Assembly (NCBI GenBank): GCA_913774625.1
Contig: CAJYHL010000064.1
Coordinates: 1-50,763 of the forward strand
Direction: 5' to 3'
Source of the DNA: an uncultured Acidovorax sp.
GTDB lineage: Bacteria > Pseudomonadota > Gammaproteobacteria > Burkholderiales > Burkholderiaceae_C
Length of the DNA: 50,763 nucleotides
The notes under the pieces were generated by a model that was given only the letters and a program-made list of their open reading frames with translations, ran no database searches and was not told the origin of the DNA. Position 1 is the first letter of the stretch. The number at the start of each line of letters is the position of its first letter. Positions 33,232 to 50,637 of this stretch are shown here, in pieces. A program made the translations under genes and the position numbers.

Positions 33232-35544
33232 CTAAGCCATCACCGAATGTTCAGGGGCAAATGATAGCGACACTTGCGCGCCGATTACCGCCTCCCCGTC
33301 CATGCGGTTGAGCAGATCGATGCGCGCTCCGTGCTCGTCGGCGATCTTCTTGACGACGGCCAGCCCCAGCCCGGTGCCGCGCGCCTTGGTGGTCACGTAG
33401 GGCTCGAAGGCGCGCTGCAGGATGTGCGCCGGAAAGCCCCCGCCCTGGTCCTGCACGGTCAGGCGCACCCGCCGGGACGATTCGCTCCAGCGGGTGACGA
33501 TGCGCACCGGGGGCCACGGCGCCGGCAGGCCGTTCTGCATGCAGGCCTGCTCGGTCGCGTCCTGGGCGTTCTGCAGCAGGTTATGGACGACCTGGCGCAG
33601 CTGCTGCGCATCGCCCAGGATGGCCGGGCACTTCGGATCCAGCTCGGCCTCGACCCGCACGCGGGCGTTCTCTTCGCCGTAGAGATGCAGCACGTCGGCC
33701 ACGAGCGTGTTGAGGTCCAGCGGCTGCAGGTCGGCCGCGGGCAGGCGGGCGTAGTCGCGGAATTCGTTGACCAGCCGCTTCATCGCGTCCACCTGGTCCA
33801 CGATGGTCTTGACCGACTTGGCGAGCACGGCCTGCTCGGCGTCGGGCAGCTTGCCCGAGAGCTTCATCTCCAGCCGCTCGGCCGACAGCTGGATGGGCGT
33901 GAGCGGGTTCTTGATCTCGTGGGCCAGCCGGCGCGCGACCTCGCCCCAGGCCTGGGCACGCTGGGCCGAGACGATCTCGGAGATGTCGTCGAACACCAGC
34001 AGGCGCGATGCATCGGGCAGCTCCGCGCCGCGCGCGATCAGGCTGGTGCCCTCGGCCACCACGCCGCCGCCCGGGGCATGCAGGGTGAAGGGGTGCTGCC
34101 AGTGGTCGAGGCCGTGGTGGTCGCGGTCGCCCAGGAAGATGTCGAACTGCGTCTGCACGGCGGCGGCGAACTCGGCCAGCCCCGGCACCTCGGCCAGCTG
34201 CCGGCCCTCGAACGCCGCCATGGGCGCGCGCAGGATGCGTGTGGCGCCGGGGTTGGACGAGACGATGCGGCCGCGCTCGTCCAGCACCATGACGCCGGCG
34301 GTCAGGTTGTCCAGGATGGTCTGCAGGTTGGCGCGGGCCGCGCTCACCTTGTCCATGCTCTGCTGCACGGCGCCGCGCGCATCGGCCAGCTGCTGGGTCA
34401 TGAGCGCGAAGGAGCGCGTGAGGCCGCTGAGCTCGTCCTTGCTCTGCAGCACGGTCTTGGGGCTCAGGTCGCCCGCAGCCACCTCGCGCACGCCTTCGGC
34501 CAGCAGCAGCAGCGGCCGCGCCAGCTGGTTGCCCAGCAGCACGGCCAGCAGCACGGCGCCGAACACGGCGAGGAACAGGCTGAGCGTGAGCGTGCCGATG
34601 TACATGCGCCGCAGGCCGCCGCGGGCCAGGGCGCGCTCCTGGTATTCGCGGTTGGCCTCCTGCACGGTGATGGCGTTGGCCACCAGCGCCGTAGGCAGGG
34701 GCAGCGTGGCCTGCAGGTAGCGGGGCTCGACCAGCACGCCCAGGCTGGGGTTGTCCACGGCGACCAGCGCCTTGACGCGCACCCGGTCCGCACCTGCCGG
34801 GTCGGTCAGGTCCTCCAGCCCGTCGATCTGGAAGGTGAGCCGCTGCTGCCGTGCGTTGCGGAACTGCTGCAGCGAGGGCCGCTCGGGGTTCAGGCTGAAG
34901 CGCGACTGCCCGGCGCTGGCCACGAACTGGCCCGAAGCGCCCCACAGCACCACGTCGTCCGCGCCCAGCTCGTCGCGCACCCGCTCCAGCACCAGGCCGG
35001 CGGCGGCGTCGGGCACCGTCGCCAGGCGGGCGCTGGCCGCGCGCGCCTTGTTGGCCTGGTCGCTGGCCAGGGTGTCGAGCGTGACGCGCGCCAGGTTCAC
35101 GCCGGCGGCCAGCGCGCCTTCGACCTTCACGTCGAACCAGCTTTCGATCGAGCGCGACACGAACTGGTAGGAGACGACGTAGATCAGCACGCCCGGCACC
35201 AGCCCCACCACCGCGAAGATGCCGACCAGCTTGAGCAGCAGTCGGCTGCCGAAGCGGCCCCGCCGCAGCCGCACGAGCAGGCGCATCGACACCCACACCA
35301 GGATGATCGCCAGCAGCAGCGCCACGAAGGCGTTCACTCCCAGCAGCCAGGTGTAGTTGCGCTCGTACAGCGCGCGGTTGTTGGTGGCCAGCGTGAGCAG
35401 GAACATCAGCACCAGGCCGATCGCGCTCATCACGGCGACGCCGACGCCCACCACCCAGCGCATGACGCGGGTCTGGCGCGCAGCCCGCGAGCGGGCGGAC
35501 GCGGCGGCAGTCGGAGGGGTCTGGCCGGGGCCGGCGGCGCTCAT
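33232..35544 (-). CDS. ntrY: NtrY-like sensor histidine kinase
   Basis: 770-residue membrane kinase. Three membrane helices lie in residues 28-125 and another near 310-335, enclosing a periplasmic sensor region. A HAMP segment (NQLARPLLLLAEGVREVAAG), a PAS-like domain (ILDNLTAGVMVLDERGRIVS), the phospho-acceptor histidine in ARRLAHEIKNPLTPIQLSAE, an N-box (VHNLLQNAQDAT) and G-boxes (DQGGGFPAH, GTGLGLAVVKKIADEHGA) follow in order. This matches NtrY kinases of nitrogen or redox signalling. Its start overlaps the DUF4390 gene's stop by 4 bp. The signal sensed is unknown. Confidence 0.93.
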   Translation of the reverse strand: MSAAGPGQTPPTAAASARSRAARQTRVMRWVVGVGVAVMSAIGLVLMFLLTLATNNRALYERNYTWLLGVNAFVALLLAIILVWVSMRLLVRLRRGRFGSRLLLKLVGIFAVVGLVPGVLIYVVSYQFVSRSIESWFDVKVEGALAAGVNLARVTLDTLASDQANKARAASARLATVPDAAAGLVLERVRDELGADDVVLWGASGQFVASAGQSRFSLNPERPSLQQFRNARQQRLTFQIDGLEDLTDPAGADRVRVKALVAVDNPSLGVLVEPRYLQATLPLPTALVANAITVQEANREYQERALARGGLRRMYIGTLTLSLFLAVFGAVLLAVLLGNQLARPLLLLAEGVREVAAGDLSPKTVLQSKDELSGLTRSFALMTQQLADARGAVQQSMDKVSAARANLQTILDNLTAGVMVLDERGRIVSSNPGATRILRAPMAAFEGRQLAEVPGLAEFAAAVQTQFDIFLGDRDHHGLDHWQHPFTLHAPGGGVVAEGTSLIARGAELPDASRLLVFDDISEIVSAQRAQAWGEVARRLAHEIKNPLTPIQLSAERLEMKLSGKLPDAEQAVLAKSVKTIVDQVDAMKRLVNEFRDYARLPAADLQPLDLNTLVADVLHLYGEENARVRVEAELDPKCPAILGDAQQLRQVVHNLLQNAQDATEQACMQNGLPAPWPPVRIVTRWSESSRRVRLTVQDQGGGFPAHILQRAFEPYVTTKARGTGLGLAVVKKIADEHGARIDLLNRMDGEAVIGAQVSLSFAPEHSVMA

Positions 35545-36233
35545 CGGGCGGGCTCGGCGGGCGTCAGTTCGGCGCTGCGGGCCATGGAGAGCGACCAGCC
35601 CGAGCGCCCCATGGCACCGATCTGGAACGGCCGCGGCAGCTGCGACATGTCGAGCCGGAACTGGTAATGCACCACGTACGGCGTGCCGGGTTCGAGCACG
35701 CCCGGCTCGGCGATCTTCCAGCGGGCGATGCGCTGCATGGCGCCGATGGCATCGCCCAGCTCGTCGTAGTTCTGCCCCAGCGTCACGCCCAGGCCGGCGG
35801 CGCCGAAGGGCGTGGACGACTGGTTCACGCGCCAGCGCCGCGTGAGCGGCTGGTAGCTCAGGCGCAGATAGCGCACCGCCTGGGCGACCTGCTTGTCATA
35901 CCAGTACCAGCGCTCTCGCACCACGGTGGCCTCGGCCACGAAGTACATGGAGATGCCTTTGTAGAGCGCCTCCTCGGCCAGCGAAGGCAGCTCGAAATCC
36001 ATCGATGCGGACAGGAACAGGCCGTCCGCGTCGTAGCTCAGCTGCAGGTCGGTCACGGCGCCGGGGCCGGGGCCGGGGCCGGCGGATTGGGCCTGCGCAG
36101 CACCGCAGAACGACGCCCCCGCCACCAGCATGACGCACAGGCACAGCAGCCGCGCGAGCCAGCCGGCCCGCCCCGGCCGGCGGGCAGCCTCAGGCCGGGG
36201 CCTTGTGGAAAAGCGCGTAGAAGAATCCGTCAT
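35541..36233 (-). CDS. DUF4390 exported protein
   Basis: 230-residue protein with a signal peptide (WLARLLCLCVMLVAGASFCG, cleaved near AAQAQS). It contains the DUF4390 pattern VTDLQLSYDADGLFLSASMD FELP, the RERWYWYD segment and YQPLTRRWRV. It always sits next to ntrY in related genomes that I know, suggesting a helper role for the kinase, but its function is unproven. The start at 36233 overlaps the rsmB gene by 44 bp. The stretch encoding PGPGPGPG consists of short GGGGCC repeats. Confidence 0.87.
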   Translation of the reverse strand: MTDSSTRFSTRPRPEAARRPGRAGWLARLLCLCVMLVAGASFCGAAQAQSAGPGPGPGAVTDLQLSYDADGLFLSASMDFELPSLAEEALYKGISMYFVAEATVVRERWYWYDKQVAQAVRYLRLSYQPLTRRWRVNQSSTPFGAAGLGVTLGQNYDELGDAIGAMQRIARWKIAEPGVLEPGTPYVVHYQFRLDMSQLPRPFQIGAMGRSGWSLSMARSAELTPAEPAR

Positions 36234-37617
36234 GGTCACCCGCCGGATTGTCCGGGACGGCACCGCCCTTGTCCGCGCGGCCGGGAATTAAATGGCCGGG
36301 CGACGGCATCAGGCGCGCGTCGGTGTTGCGCTGAAGAAACGCTTGCACCTGGGCGTCGCCCTCGGCGCGGAACACCGAGCAGGTGCAGTAGAGCAGCCGC
36401 CCGCCGGGCCGCACGAGCGGCCAGAGCCGCGCCAGCAACTGGGCCTGCAAGGCGGCCAGCTGGGCGATGTCGCTCGCGCGGCGCAGCCACCGCACGTCGG
36501 GATGGCGGCGCACGATGCCCGATGCGGTGCAGGGCGCGTCCAGCAAGATGGCATCGAAGGGCTCGCCGCCGCTTTGGGGCCACCAGTCCTCCACCCTCGC
36601 CGCATCGGCCACCAGCACCTGCGCCGCAGAGAGCTTCAGGCGCCGCAGCGTGTCGTGGATGCGCTCGGCGCGCAGCGGATCGACCTCCAGCGCGGTCACC
36701 TGCCAGGCAGCGCCCGGCGGCTGGCATTCGAGCAGATGCGCGGTCTTGCCCCCGGGCGCCGCGCAGGCGTCGAGCAGGCGCAGCGGCGCGGACAGGTCCA
36801 GCCCGTCGAGCAGCAGCGGCGCGGCCTGCTGGGCCGCCGAGTCCTGCACCGACACCATGCCGTCCGCGAAGCCGGGCAGCTGCTGCACGGGCTGAGGCTG
36901 GCGCAGCTCGATGCCGTCGGCCCCCACGGCGATCGCGTCCAGATGCATGGCGGCGAGCTCTTGCAGGTATCGGGCGGGCGAGCTCTTCTGCCTGGCGACC
37001 CGCAGCGTCATGGGCGCATGAGCGTTGTTGGCCTCCAGGATGCGCTGCCAGTGCTGCGGATGGTCCTGCCGCAGCCGCTCTATCCACCAGGCCGGATGGT
37101 TCCAGCGGGCGACCGGATCGCCGTCGGTCGCAGCCACGCAGGCATCGCGCTCGCGCAGGAAACGGCGCAGGCAGGCGTTCACGAAGGCGGACTGCGCCTG
37201 CGTGGACGGGTTGCGCTTGGCGGCTTCCACGGCCTGGTTCACCAGAGTGAAGGGCTCGTAGGGCGCATCGTGCGGGCTCCAGGCCAGCGCCAGCGCCGTG
37301 CAGAGCAGCGCGTCGATGCGTGGCGGCGGGTTGCGCGGCGCCAGGTGGCGGCGCAGCGCCTGGGCCCGGCCCAGGTTGCGCAGGGCCTGGAACAGCAGCG
37401 CCTGCACGCCGGGCCGCAGCGGCTGCGCCACGGCCGCCAGCGCGGCCGTGCCCGACTGGCCGTCCCGCACGGCCTGCAGCGCCTCGGCCGTGGACTGCAG
37501 CAGCGTCCAGAGCGGCGGGGCCAGCGCGGCGCCGCCGCCGGCCTCGCCTTCGCTACGCGGCGGCGGCGGCGGAACAGCGGTGCGGACGGGGCGGGGACGG
37601 CGGGGTTCAGTGGACAT
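36190..37617 (-). CDS. rsmB: 16S rRNA (cytosine-967-C5)-methyltransferase
   Basis: 475-residue rRNA methyltransferase that modifies C967 of 16S rRNA using S-adenosylmethionine. An N-terminal NusB-like RNA-binding domain (residues 35-175, ending FVNACLRRFLRE) precedes the catalytic domain with the SAM motif LLDACAAPGGKTAHLL, DAPCTASGIVRRHPD holding one conserved cysteine, and LLYCTCSVFRAEGD holding the catalytic one. It ends DGFFYALFHKA, as usual. It lies 30 bp after the LemA gene. The N-terminus (about 30 Pro/Arg residues) is loosely conserved, so the start could be later. Confidence 0.94.
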   Translation of the reverse strand: MSTEPRRPRPVRTAVPPPPPRSEGEAGGGAALAPPLWTLLQSTAEALQAVRDGQSGTAALAAVAQPLRPGVQALLFQALRNLGRAQALRRHLAPRNPPPRIDALLCTALALAWSPHDAPYEPFTLVNQAVEAAKRNPSTQAQSAFVNACLRRFLRERDACVAATDGDPVARWNHPAWWIERLRQDHPQHWQRILEANNAHAPMTLRVARQKSSPARYLQELAAMHLDAIAVGADGIELRQPQPVQQLPGFADGMVSVQDSAAQQAAPLLLDGLDLSAPLRLLDACAAPGGKTAHLLECQPPGAAWQVTALEVDPLRAERIHDTLRRLKLSAAQVLVADAARVEDWWPQSGGEPFDAILLDAPCTASGIVRRHPDVRWLRRASDIAQLAALQAQLLARLWPLVRPGGRLLYCTCSVFRAEGDAQVQAFLQRNTDARLMPSPGHLIPGRADKGGAVPDNPAGDHDGFFYALFHKAPA

Positions 37618-37647
37618 GGCAGGCGATCCGGAAAGCGGGGGCCTCGG

Positions 37648-38235
37648 TCACAGCGGCCGGGCCCGGTGGAAGCCGAACAGCCAGGCCAGGACGCTGGCGG
37701 GAAATTGCGCGACGGCGCCGTTGTATTGCGCCACGGCGTCGTTGAACTGGCGGCGGGCCAGGGCATTGTGGGCTTCCTGCTGGTCGCGCCGGATGATCCA
37801 GGCGGCCATGGCCTGGTCGGTGCCGGGCTCCTCGGCAACGCCGGCGGGGGCCTGCTCCGCCGTGCCGCCATCCGCGGCCGGCGCCGCCGGGGCAGCGCTG
37901 CTGTCGCGCACGACGGCCTGCCAGGCTGCGCCCAGCACCTGCTCGGCCGTGGACAGCGCGGCGGCGGCCGACGCATCCAGCGGGCGCGCCCGCGCCACGG
38001 CCAGCGAGGCGCCGAACTGCGTGGTGGCGGCCCAGAGCGCGGAGCGGGCATCGGAGCGGGAGCGTTCGGGCAGGAGGGTCGCCTCGTATTCGCCCAGCAT
38101 GGTGATGGTGCGCACCAGGTGGGCGTCCAGCCCTCCGAAGGCCTGGATGGCGGCCGAACGCAGGCGCACCAGACGGTTGTAGGCGCCCACCGCCCAGAAG
38201 AGCAGCACGGCCAGAAGAATCCAGGTAGTCAGCAT
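37648..38235 (-). CDS. LemA family protein
   Basis: 195-residue membrane-anchored protein: one N-terminal helix (LTTWILLAVLLFWAVGAYN) and the LemA hallmark NRLVRLRSAAIQAFGGLDAH L. A long helical bundle ends with RRQFNDAVAQYNGAVAQFPA SVLAWLFGF, the second family signature. The middle is interrupted by an Ala/Pro/Glu-rich insert near residues 110-140. The usual TPM-domain partner is absent, and the gene heads the rsmB–ntrYX transcript instead. The function is unknown. Confidence 0.88.
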   Translation of the reverse strand: MLTTWILLAVLLFWAVGAYNRLVRLRSAAIQAFGGLDAHLVRTITMLGEYEATLLPERSRSDARSALWAATTQFGASLAVARARPLDASAAAALSTAEQVLGAAWQAVVRDSSAAPAAPAADGGTAEQAPAGVAEEPGTDQAMAAWIIRRDQQEAHNALARRQFNDAVAQYNGAVAQFPASVLAWLFGFHRARPL

Positions 38236-38327
38236 GGCGGCGATGGAACCGTGCCGCGAAGGAAGGTCGCGGTACGGCGAAGAAAACGGAATGTATGAAC
38301 GACAGAGCAGCGGGCGGCATCGCCCGT

Positions 38328-38368
38328 AAAAAAGCTCCCGGCCTGCCGGGCCGACAGGGCGGGAGCTT
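38328..38368 (-). terminator. rpoC terminator
   Basis: Minus-strand hairpin with arms AGCTCCCG and CGGGAGCT (38333-38340 and 38360-38367) followed by TTTTTT (38328-38333). It lies 36 bases past the rpoC stop and ends the beta operon. The remainder of 38236-38403 is the upstream region of the LemA gene. Confidence 0.9.
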
Positions 38369-38403
38369 CGGGGCAGCGGAACGAAAACGTTCCGGCCGGC
38401 GGC

Positions 38404-42639
<4,236 letters not shown>

Positions 42640-42662
42640 GTGACTCTTTCCCTTTCAAATAC

Positions 42663-46787
<4,125 letters not shown>

Positions 46788-46954
46788 GAGATCTCCGGGC
46801 AAAGACATGGATTGGGGTCTTCGACGACTACTGACCTGCAAGGGCGCTTTCCTTGCAGGCTTGGCGGTTGGCCACTACCAACCATGGCGGACGGTGATGC
46901 GTTGCACATCACCCGAACCAAGGCGTCTTCTGCTGTCGGGGGGCTCAGAAGACA

Positions 46955-46985
46955 CTAGAAAACGGCCACGAAGGCCGCTTTCTGG
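46955..46985 (-). terminator. Attenuator-like hairpin between rplL and rpoB
   Basis: Minus-strand stem CGGCC-TTCGT-GGCCG (46963-46977) followed by TTTTC, about 170 bases before rpoB. In E. coli a partial terminator in this interval lowers rpoBC expression relative to the ribosomal genes. The same role is inferred here. The stem is short, so termination should be partial. Confidence 0.6.
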
Positions 46986-47012
46986 TGCGCTCTGGACACG
47001 TGTTCCATAAGC

Positions 47013-47052
47013 GCCAAAGGCTGGGAGCCCTTTTGGAGCCCCCAGCCTTGGC
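47013..47052 (-). other. Long hairpin directly after the rplL stop
   Basis: Arms GCCAAAGGCTGGG (47013-47025) and CCCAGCCTTGGC (47041-47052) form a stem with one bulge. The loop contains its own GAGCCC/GGAGCCC repeat. It starts 11 bases past the rplL stop and lacks a T-run. A transcript-processing or stability role, as for the RNase III site in the E. coli rplL–rpoB gap, is an inference. Confidence 0.55.
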
Positions 47053-47063
47053 AAAAAGCCGAA

Positions 47064-47441
<378 letters not shown>

Positions 47442-47481
47442 TTTGATTTCCTAACAATATCGTTGGTTAACAGAGGGCCAA

Positions 47482-48009
47482 TCAGGCCGCAACTGCCTCG
47501 GCTGCCGGTTCGGCGGCAGCGCCTTCGCCCTTCTTTGCCGCCAGAGCGCCCAGCACCACGGCCGTACGCGAAATGGGCGACATCAGCAAGCCACACAGCT
47601 GGGCCAGCAGCACTTCCTTGGAAGGAATGTTGGCCAGTTGCTTCACGCCGTTCACGTCCAGGGCCTTGCCTGCGAAGGCGCCACCGCGAATCACCAACTT
47701 GTCGTTGGTCTTCGCGAAGTCGGCCACCACCTTGGCGGCGGCCACAGCGTCTTCGGAGAAGCCATAGATCAGAGGACCGGTCATCTGGTCGGCCACGACT
47801 TCGAACGTGCTGCCAGTCACAGCACGGCGAGCCAGGGTGTTCTTCAGAACACTCAGGGTCACGCCCTTGCTGCGAGCATCGACACGCAGTTTGGTCATGT
47901 CAGCGACCGTGATGCCACGGTATTCCGCGATCACGAGCGTTTGAGCTTTAGCGGCGAGGCTGGTCACTTCATTGATGACCGCTTCTTTCTCACTGCGATT
48001 AAGACTCAA
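47482..48009 (-). CDS. rplJ: 50S ribosomal protein L10
   Basis: 175 residues starting [14 protein letters not shown] after the initiator. The start codon is TTG (48007-48009), supported by AAGGAG with a 7-nt spacer and by the conserved N-terminus. It binds 23S rRNA and anchors L7/L12 dimers through its C-terminal helix. L10 (with L7/L12) normally represses its own operon by binding the leader upstream. The Ala/Glu-rich C-terminus is typical of betaproteobacteria. Confidence 0.98.
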   Translation of the reverse strand: MSLNRSEKEAVINEVTSLAAKAQTLVIAEYRGITVADMTKLRVDARSKGVTLSVLKNTLARRAVTGSTFEVVADQMTGPLIYGFSEDAVAAAKVVADFAKTNDKLVIRGGAFAGKALDVNGVKQLANIPSKEVLLAQLCGLLMSPISRTAVVLGALAAKKGEGAAAEPAAEAVAA

Positions 48010-48243
48010 GGTCTACTCCTTAAATTGCACATCCGGGGCAAGCCCCTTCTGTACGCTCTTGTTGCAGCGACCAACTGGGAAGGAAAGAATTTCCATCTGC
48101 AGCGGGATCGCCATCTGCGTTGGCATCACGTGGATTTAAGCGCAATCACCCTGCGCACCAACGGTCTTGGATGGCCTGCCGGCACTTGCGCACCGTCAGC
48201 CCACCACATCGACGCCCCGAAGGGCATCGAAGATTTCTAGCAA
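48010..48243 (-). promoter_or_regulatory. L10 operon leader (autoregulatory RNA)
   Basis: 234-nt gap between rplA and rplJ on the minus strand. It contains a stem CGATGCCC-TTC-GGGGCGTCG (48212-48229) just after rplA, the CCAAGACCGTTGGTGCGCAG stretch (near 48150-48170), which resembles the L10-binding leader element, and a hairpin GGGGC-TTG-CCCC close to the rplJ ribosome site. Position and motif match known L10 leaders. The fold was not computed. Confidence 0.7.
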
Positions 48244-48942
48244 TTACGCCGCAGCGATGGATTGCGTATCCACGCGGACGCCCAGGCCCATCGTGGAGGA
48301 GACAGCCACCTTGCGCAGGTACAGACCCTTGCTGGTAGCCGGCTTGGCCTTGTTCAGGGCTTCGATCAGCGCCGCCAGGTTGCCCTGCAGCTTTTCGTTG
48401 TCGAACGAACGGCGACCGATGGTGCTGTGCACGATACCGGCCTTGTCCACGCGGAACTGCACCTGACCTGCCTTGGCGTTCTTCACGGCCGTGGCGACGT
48501 CGGGGGTGACGGTGCCGACCTTGGGGTTCGGCATCAGGCCGCGGGGGCCCAGGATCTGGCCCAGCGTACCCACGACGCGCATCGCGTCGGGAGCGGCGAT
48601 CACCACGTCGAAAGGCATGTCGCCAGCCTTGACCATGGCAGCCAGGTCGTCCATGCCGACGATGTCGGCGCCGGCAGCCTTGGCTTCCTCGGCCTTGGCG
48701 CCTTGGGCGAACACGGCGACGCGGGTCGTCTTGCCGGTGCCGTTGGGCAGCACGACGGCGCCACGCACCACTTGGTCCGACTTCTTGGCATCGATGCCCA
48801 GCTGCACGGCCACATCGATGGATTCATCGAACTTGGCGGTAGCGGCTTCCTTGACGATGGCAACAGCTTCGGCGAACGCGTACAGCTTAGTGCTATCGAC
48901 CTTGCCCTGCAGGGCCTTTTGCTTCTTGGTCAGCTTAGCCAT
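48244..48942 (-). CDS. rplA: 50S ribosomal protein L1
   Basis: 232 residues starting [16 protein letters not shown]. It contains the L1 signature [20 protein letters not shown] and the [20 protein letters not shown] motif. It binds 23S rRNA at the mobile stalk and, as a repressor, the rplK leader. Its ATG directly follows the rplK stop (TAA-ATG), so the two are coupled. Confidence 0.99.
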   Translation of the reverse strand: MAKLTKKQKALQGKVDSTKLYAFAEAVAIVKEAATAKFDESIDVAVQLGIDAKKSDQVVRGAVVLPNGTGKTTRVAVFAQGAKAEEAKAAGADIVGMDDLAAMVKAGDMPFDVVIAAPDAMRVVGTLGQILGPRGLMPNPKVGTVTPDVATAVKNAKAGQVQFRVDKAGIVHSTIGRRSFDNEKLQGNLAALIEALNKAKPATSKGLYLRKVAVSSTMGLGVRVDTQSIAAA

Positions 48943-49374
48943 TTAGAGGCCCTCCACCGTCACGCCCATGGAGCGTGCGGAACCAGCCAGCGTGCGGACG
49001 GCAGCGTCCACGTTCGCGGCGTTCATGTCCTTCATCTTGGTCTTGGCGATTTCTTCCAGCTGCGCACGCGTGATCTTGCCGACCTTGGTGCTCAGTGCGT
49101 TGGAAGAACCCTTTTCCAGCTTGATGGCCTTCTTGATCAGCGTCGTCGCCGGAGGCGTCTTGATGATGAAGGTGAAGCTCTTGTCGGCAAAGGCCGTGAT
49201 GACCACGGGCAGGGGCAGGCCGGGCTCGACACCTTGGGTCTGGGCATTGAATGCCTTGCAGAATTCCATGATGTTGAGACCGCGCTGGCCCAGTGCGGGA
49301 CCGATCGGGGGGGATGGGTTGGCCTTACCAGCTGGGACTTGCAGCTTGATAAAACCGACGATTTTCTTCGCCAT
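48943..49374 (-). CDS. rplK: 50S ribosomal protein L11
   Basis: 143 residues. It starts [40 protein letters not shown], with the thiostrepton-site prolines visible, and has the C-terminal rRNA-binding stretch [18 protein letters not shown]. It is part of the GTPase-associated centre. An AAGGAG ribosome site lies just upstream. It sits 118 bp downstream of nusG, and that gap shows no gene. Confidence 0.99.
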   Translation of the reverse strand: MAKKIVGFIKLQVPAGKANPSPPIGPALGQRGLNIMEFCKAFNAQTQGVEPGLPLPVVITAFADKSFTFIIKTPPATTLIKKAIKLEKGSSNALSTKVGKITRAQLEEIAKTKMKDMNAANVDAAVRTLAGSARSMGVTVEGL

Positions 49375-49492
49375 GTTTTACTCCTTGCGGGTGATAGCGC
49401 CTGCGGCATCGCGCAAGCTCCCCGGGGTTAACGACTCTTCTCCTTCTGTGCACGCACCGAGTCGGGAAGCGCGGCACACCAACACAACAGGC

Positions 49493-50077
49493 TCAGGTCT
49501 TTTCGACCTGGCCAAATTCGAGTTCCACAGGGGTGGAGCGGCCGAAGATCATCACGGACACGCGGACTCGGCTCTTCTCGTAGTTCACTTCTTCCACGGA
49601 ACCATTGAAGTCCGTGAACGGGCCTTCCTTGACGCGCACCAGCTCGCCGACCATGAACTCCACCTTGTGGCGGGGTTTGTCAGTGCCTTCCTGCATCTGG
49701 CTGACGATCTTCTGGACCTCGTCCTCGGAAATGGGCGCAGGACGGTTCTTCGCACCGCCCACGAAGCCAGTCACCTTGTTGGTGTGCTTGACCAAGTGCC
49801 AGGTATCGTCGTCCATCACCATCTCGACGAACACATAGCCAGGGAACAGACGACGCTCGGTCGTCTTCCGCTGGCCGTTCTTCATCTCCACCACCTCCTC
49901 GGTGGGCACGAGGATGCGGCCGAACTTGTCGGCCATGCCCGCACGGTTGATGCGCTCGGTGATGTTGCGCTCCACGGCCTTTTCCATACCGGAATAGGCA
50001 TGCACGATGTACCAGCGCAGATCAGGGTTGGCAGGCGCCGCGTTGTCGAGCTCGCCGGTTTGCACAGCATCCGTCAT
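49493..50077 (-). CDS. nusG: Transcription termination/antitermination factor NusG
   Basis: 194 residues. The NGN domain ([31 protein letters not shown]) binds polymerase across the cleft. The KOW domain ([20 protein letters not shown]) contacts Rho or S10. ATG 50077 has GGAG six bases upstream and overlaps the secE stop by one base (TAATG); an ATG 12 bases further upstream is less likely. Confidence 0.98.
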   Translation of the reverse strand: MTDAVQTGELDNAAPANPDLRWYIVHAYSGMEKAVERNITERINRAGMADKFGRILVPTEEVVEMKNGQRKTTERRLFPGYVFVEMVMDDDTWHLVKHTNKVTGFVGGAKNRPAPISEDEVQKIVSQMQEGTDKPRHKVEFMVGELVRVKEGPFTDFNGSVEEVNYEKSRVRVSVMIFGRSTPVELEFGQVEKT

Positions 50078-50460
50078 TATTTTCTCCAACCCAGGATCAG
50101 GTCATACAGGACCCACTCCAGGGTTTTGTCGGTAAACCAAAGAAACAATGCCATGACCAGCACGAACACGAAGACGTAGGCAGTCATCTGCAACGTCTCC
50201 TTCCGCGTGGGCCACACCACCTTCTTGACTTCTCGCCAGGCATCGCGGGCGAAACCGATGAACTGCTTGCCGGGCTCAGACACCAGAAACACCCCGGCAG
50301 CCGCGACAAGACCCACCAGCAACGCAGCCCACTGGACGAAAGCCCCCTGCTTGGCAAGCAAATAAAAGCCGCCGATGGAAGCAAGCACGAGCAAGGCGAC
50401 GGCGGCAAGCTTTGCCTTGTCTGCGCCGGTGCTGACGGTTTCAACCTGAGAAGTGGCCAT
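50077..50460 (-). CDS. secE: Preprotein translocase subunit SecE
   Basis: 127 residues, the same size as the three-helix E. coli protein. Two helices near residues 17-60 precede the conserved amphipathic segment [20 protein letters not shown] and the final membrane helix ([16 protein letters not shown]). It clamps SecY in the translocon. The start at 50460 (MATSQVE) has AGGA at a long distance; an upstream ATG at 50493 is possible. Confidence 0.96.
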   Translation of the reverse strand: MATSQVETVSTGADKAKLAAVALLVLASIGGFYLLAKQGAFVQWAALLVGLVAAAGVFLVSEPGKQFIGFARDAWREVKKVVWPTRKETLQMTAYVFVFVLVMALFLWFTDKTLEWVLYDLILGWRK

Positions 50461-50506
50461 ATCTGACTGTTTTCCTGCTGCGACATTCGGCATCCATAAG
50501 ACACCG

Positions 50507-50531
50507 AAGCCCGCCAGGTTCTGGCGGGCTT
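50507..50531. repeat. Perfect 11-bp hairpin between tRNA-Trp and secE
   Basis: AAGCCCGCCAG-GTT-CTGGCGGGCTT is an exact inverted repeat with a 3-nt loop. On the minus strand it follows tRNA-Trp by 19 bases and precedes secE by about 46. There is no T-run, so it is more likely a processing or attenuation element than a full terminator. Confidence 0.6.
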
Positions 50532-50550
50532 GTTGGTGGCCACTCTCAGG

Positions 50551-50626
50551 TGGCAGGGGCAGTAGGAATCGAACCTACAACCTTCGGTTTTGGAGACCGA
50601 CGCTCTGCCAATTGAGCTATACCCCT
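50551..50626 (-). tRNA. tRNA-Trp (CCA)
   Basis: 76-nt tRNA on the minus strand with encoded CCA. The acceptor AGGGGTA/TGCCCCT, the D-arm GCTCAATTGGCAGAGC, the anticodon loop CTCCAAA with anticodon CCA, and the T-loop TTCGATT are canonical. It sits between tuf and secE, the standard proteobacterial position. Confidence 0.97.
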
Positions 50627-50637
50627 TTGAACTTCAA

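Noticed and set aside
36055-36085. GGGGCC repeats as a possible regulatory repeat
   Set aside because: They lie within the DUF4390 reading frame and encode a short Pro-Gly linker next to the signal peptide.
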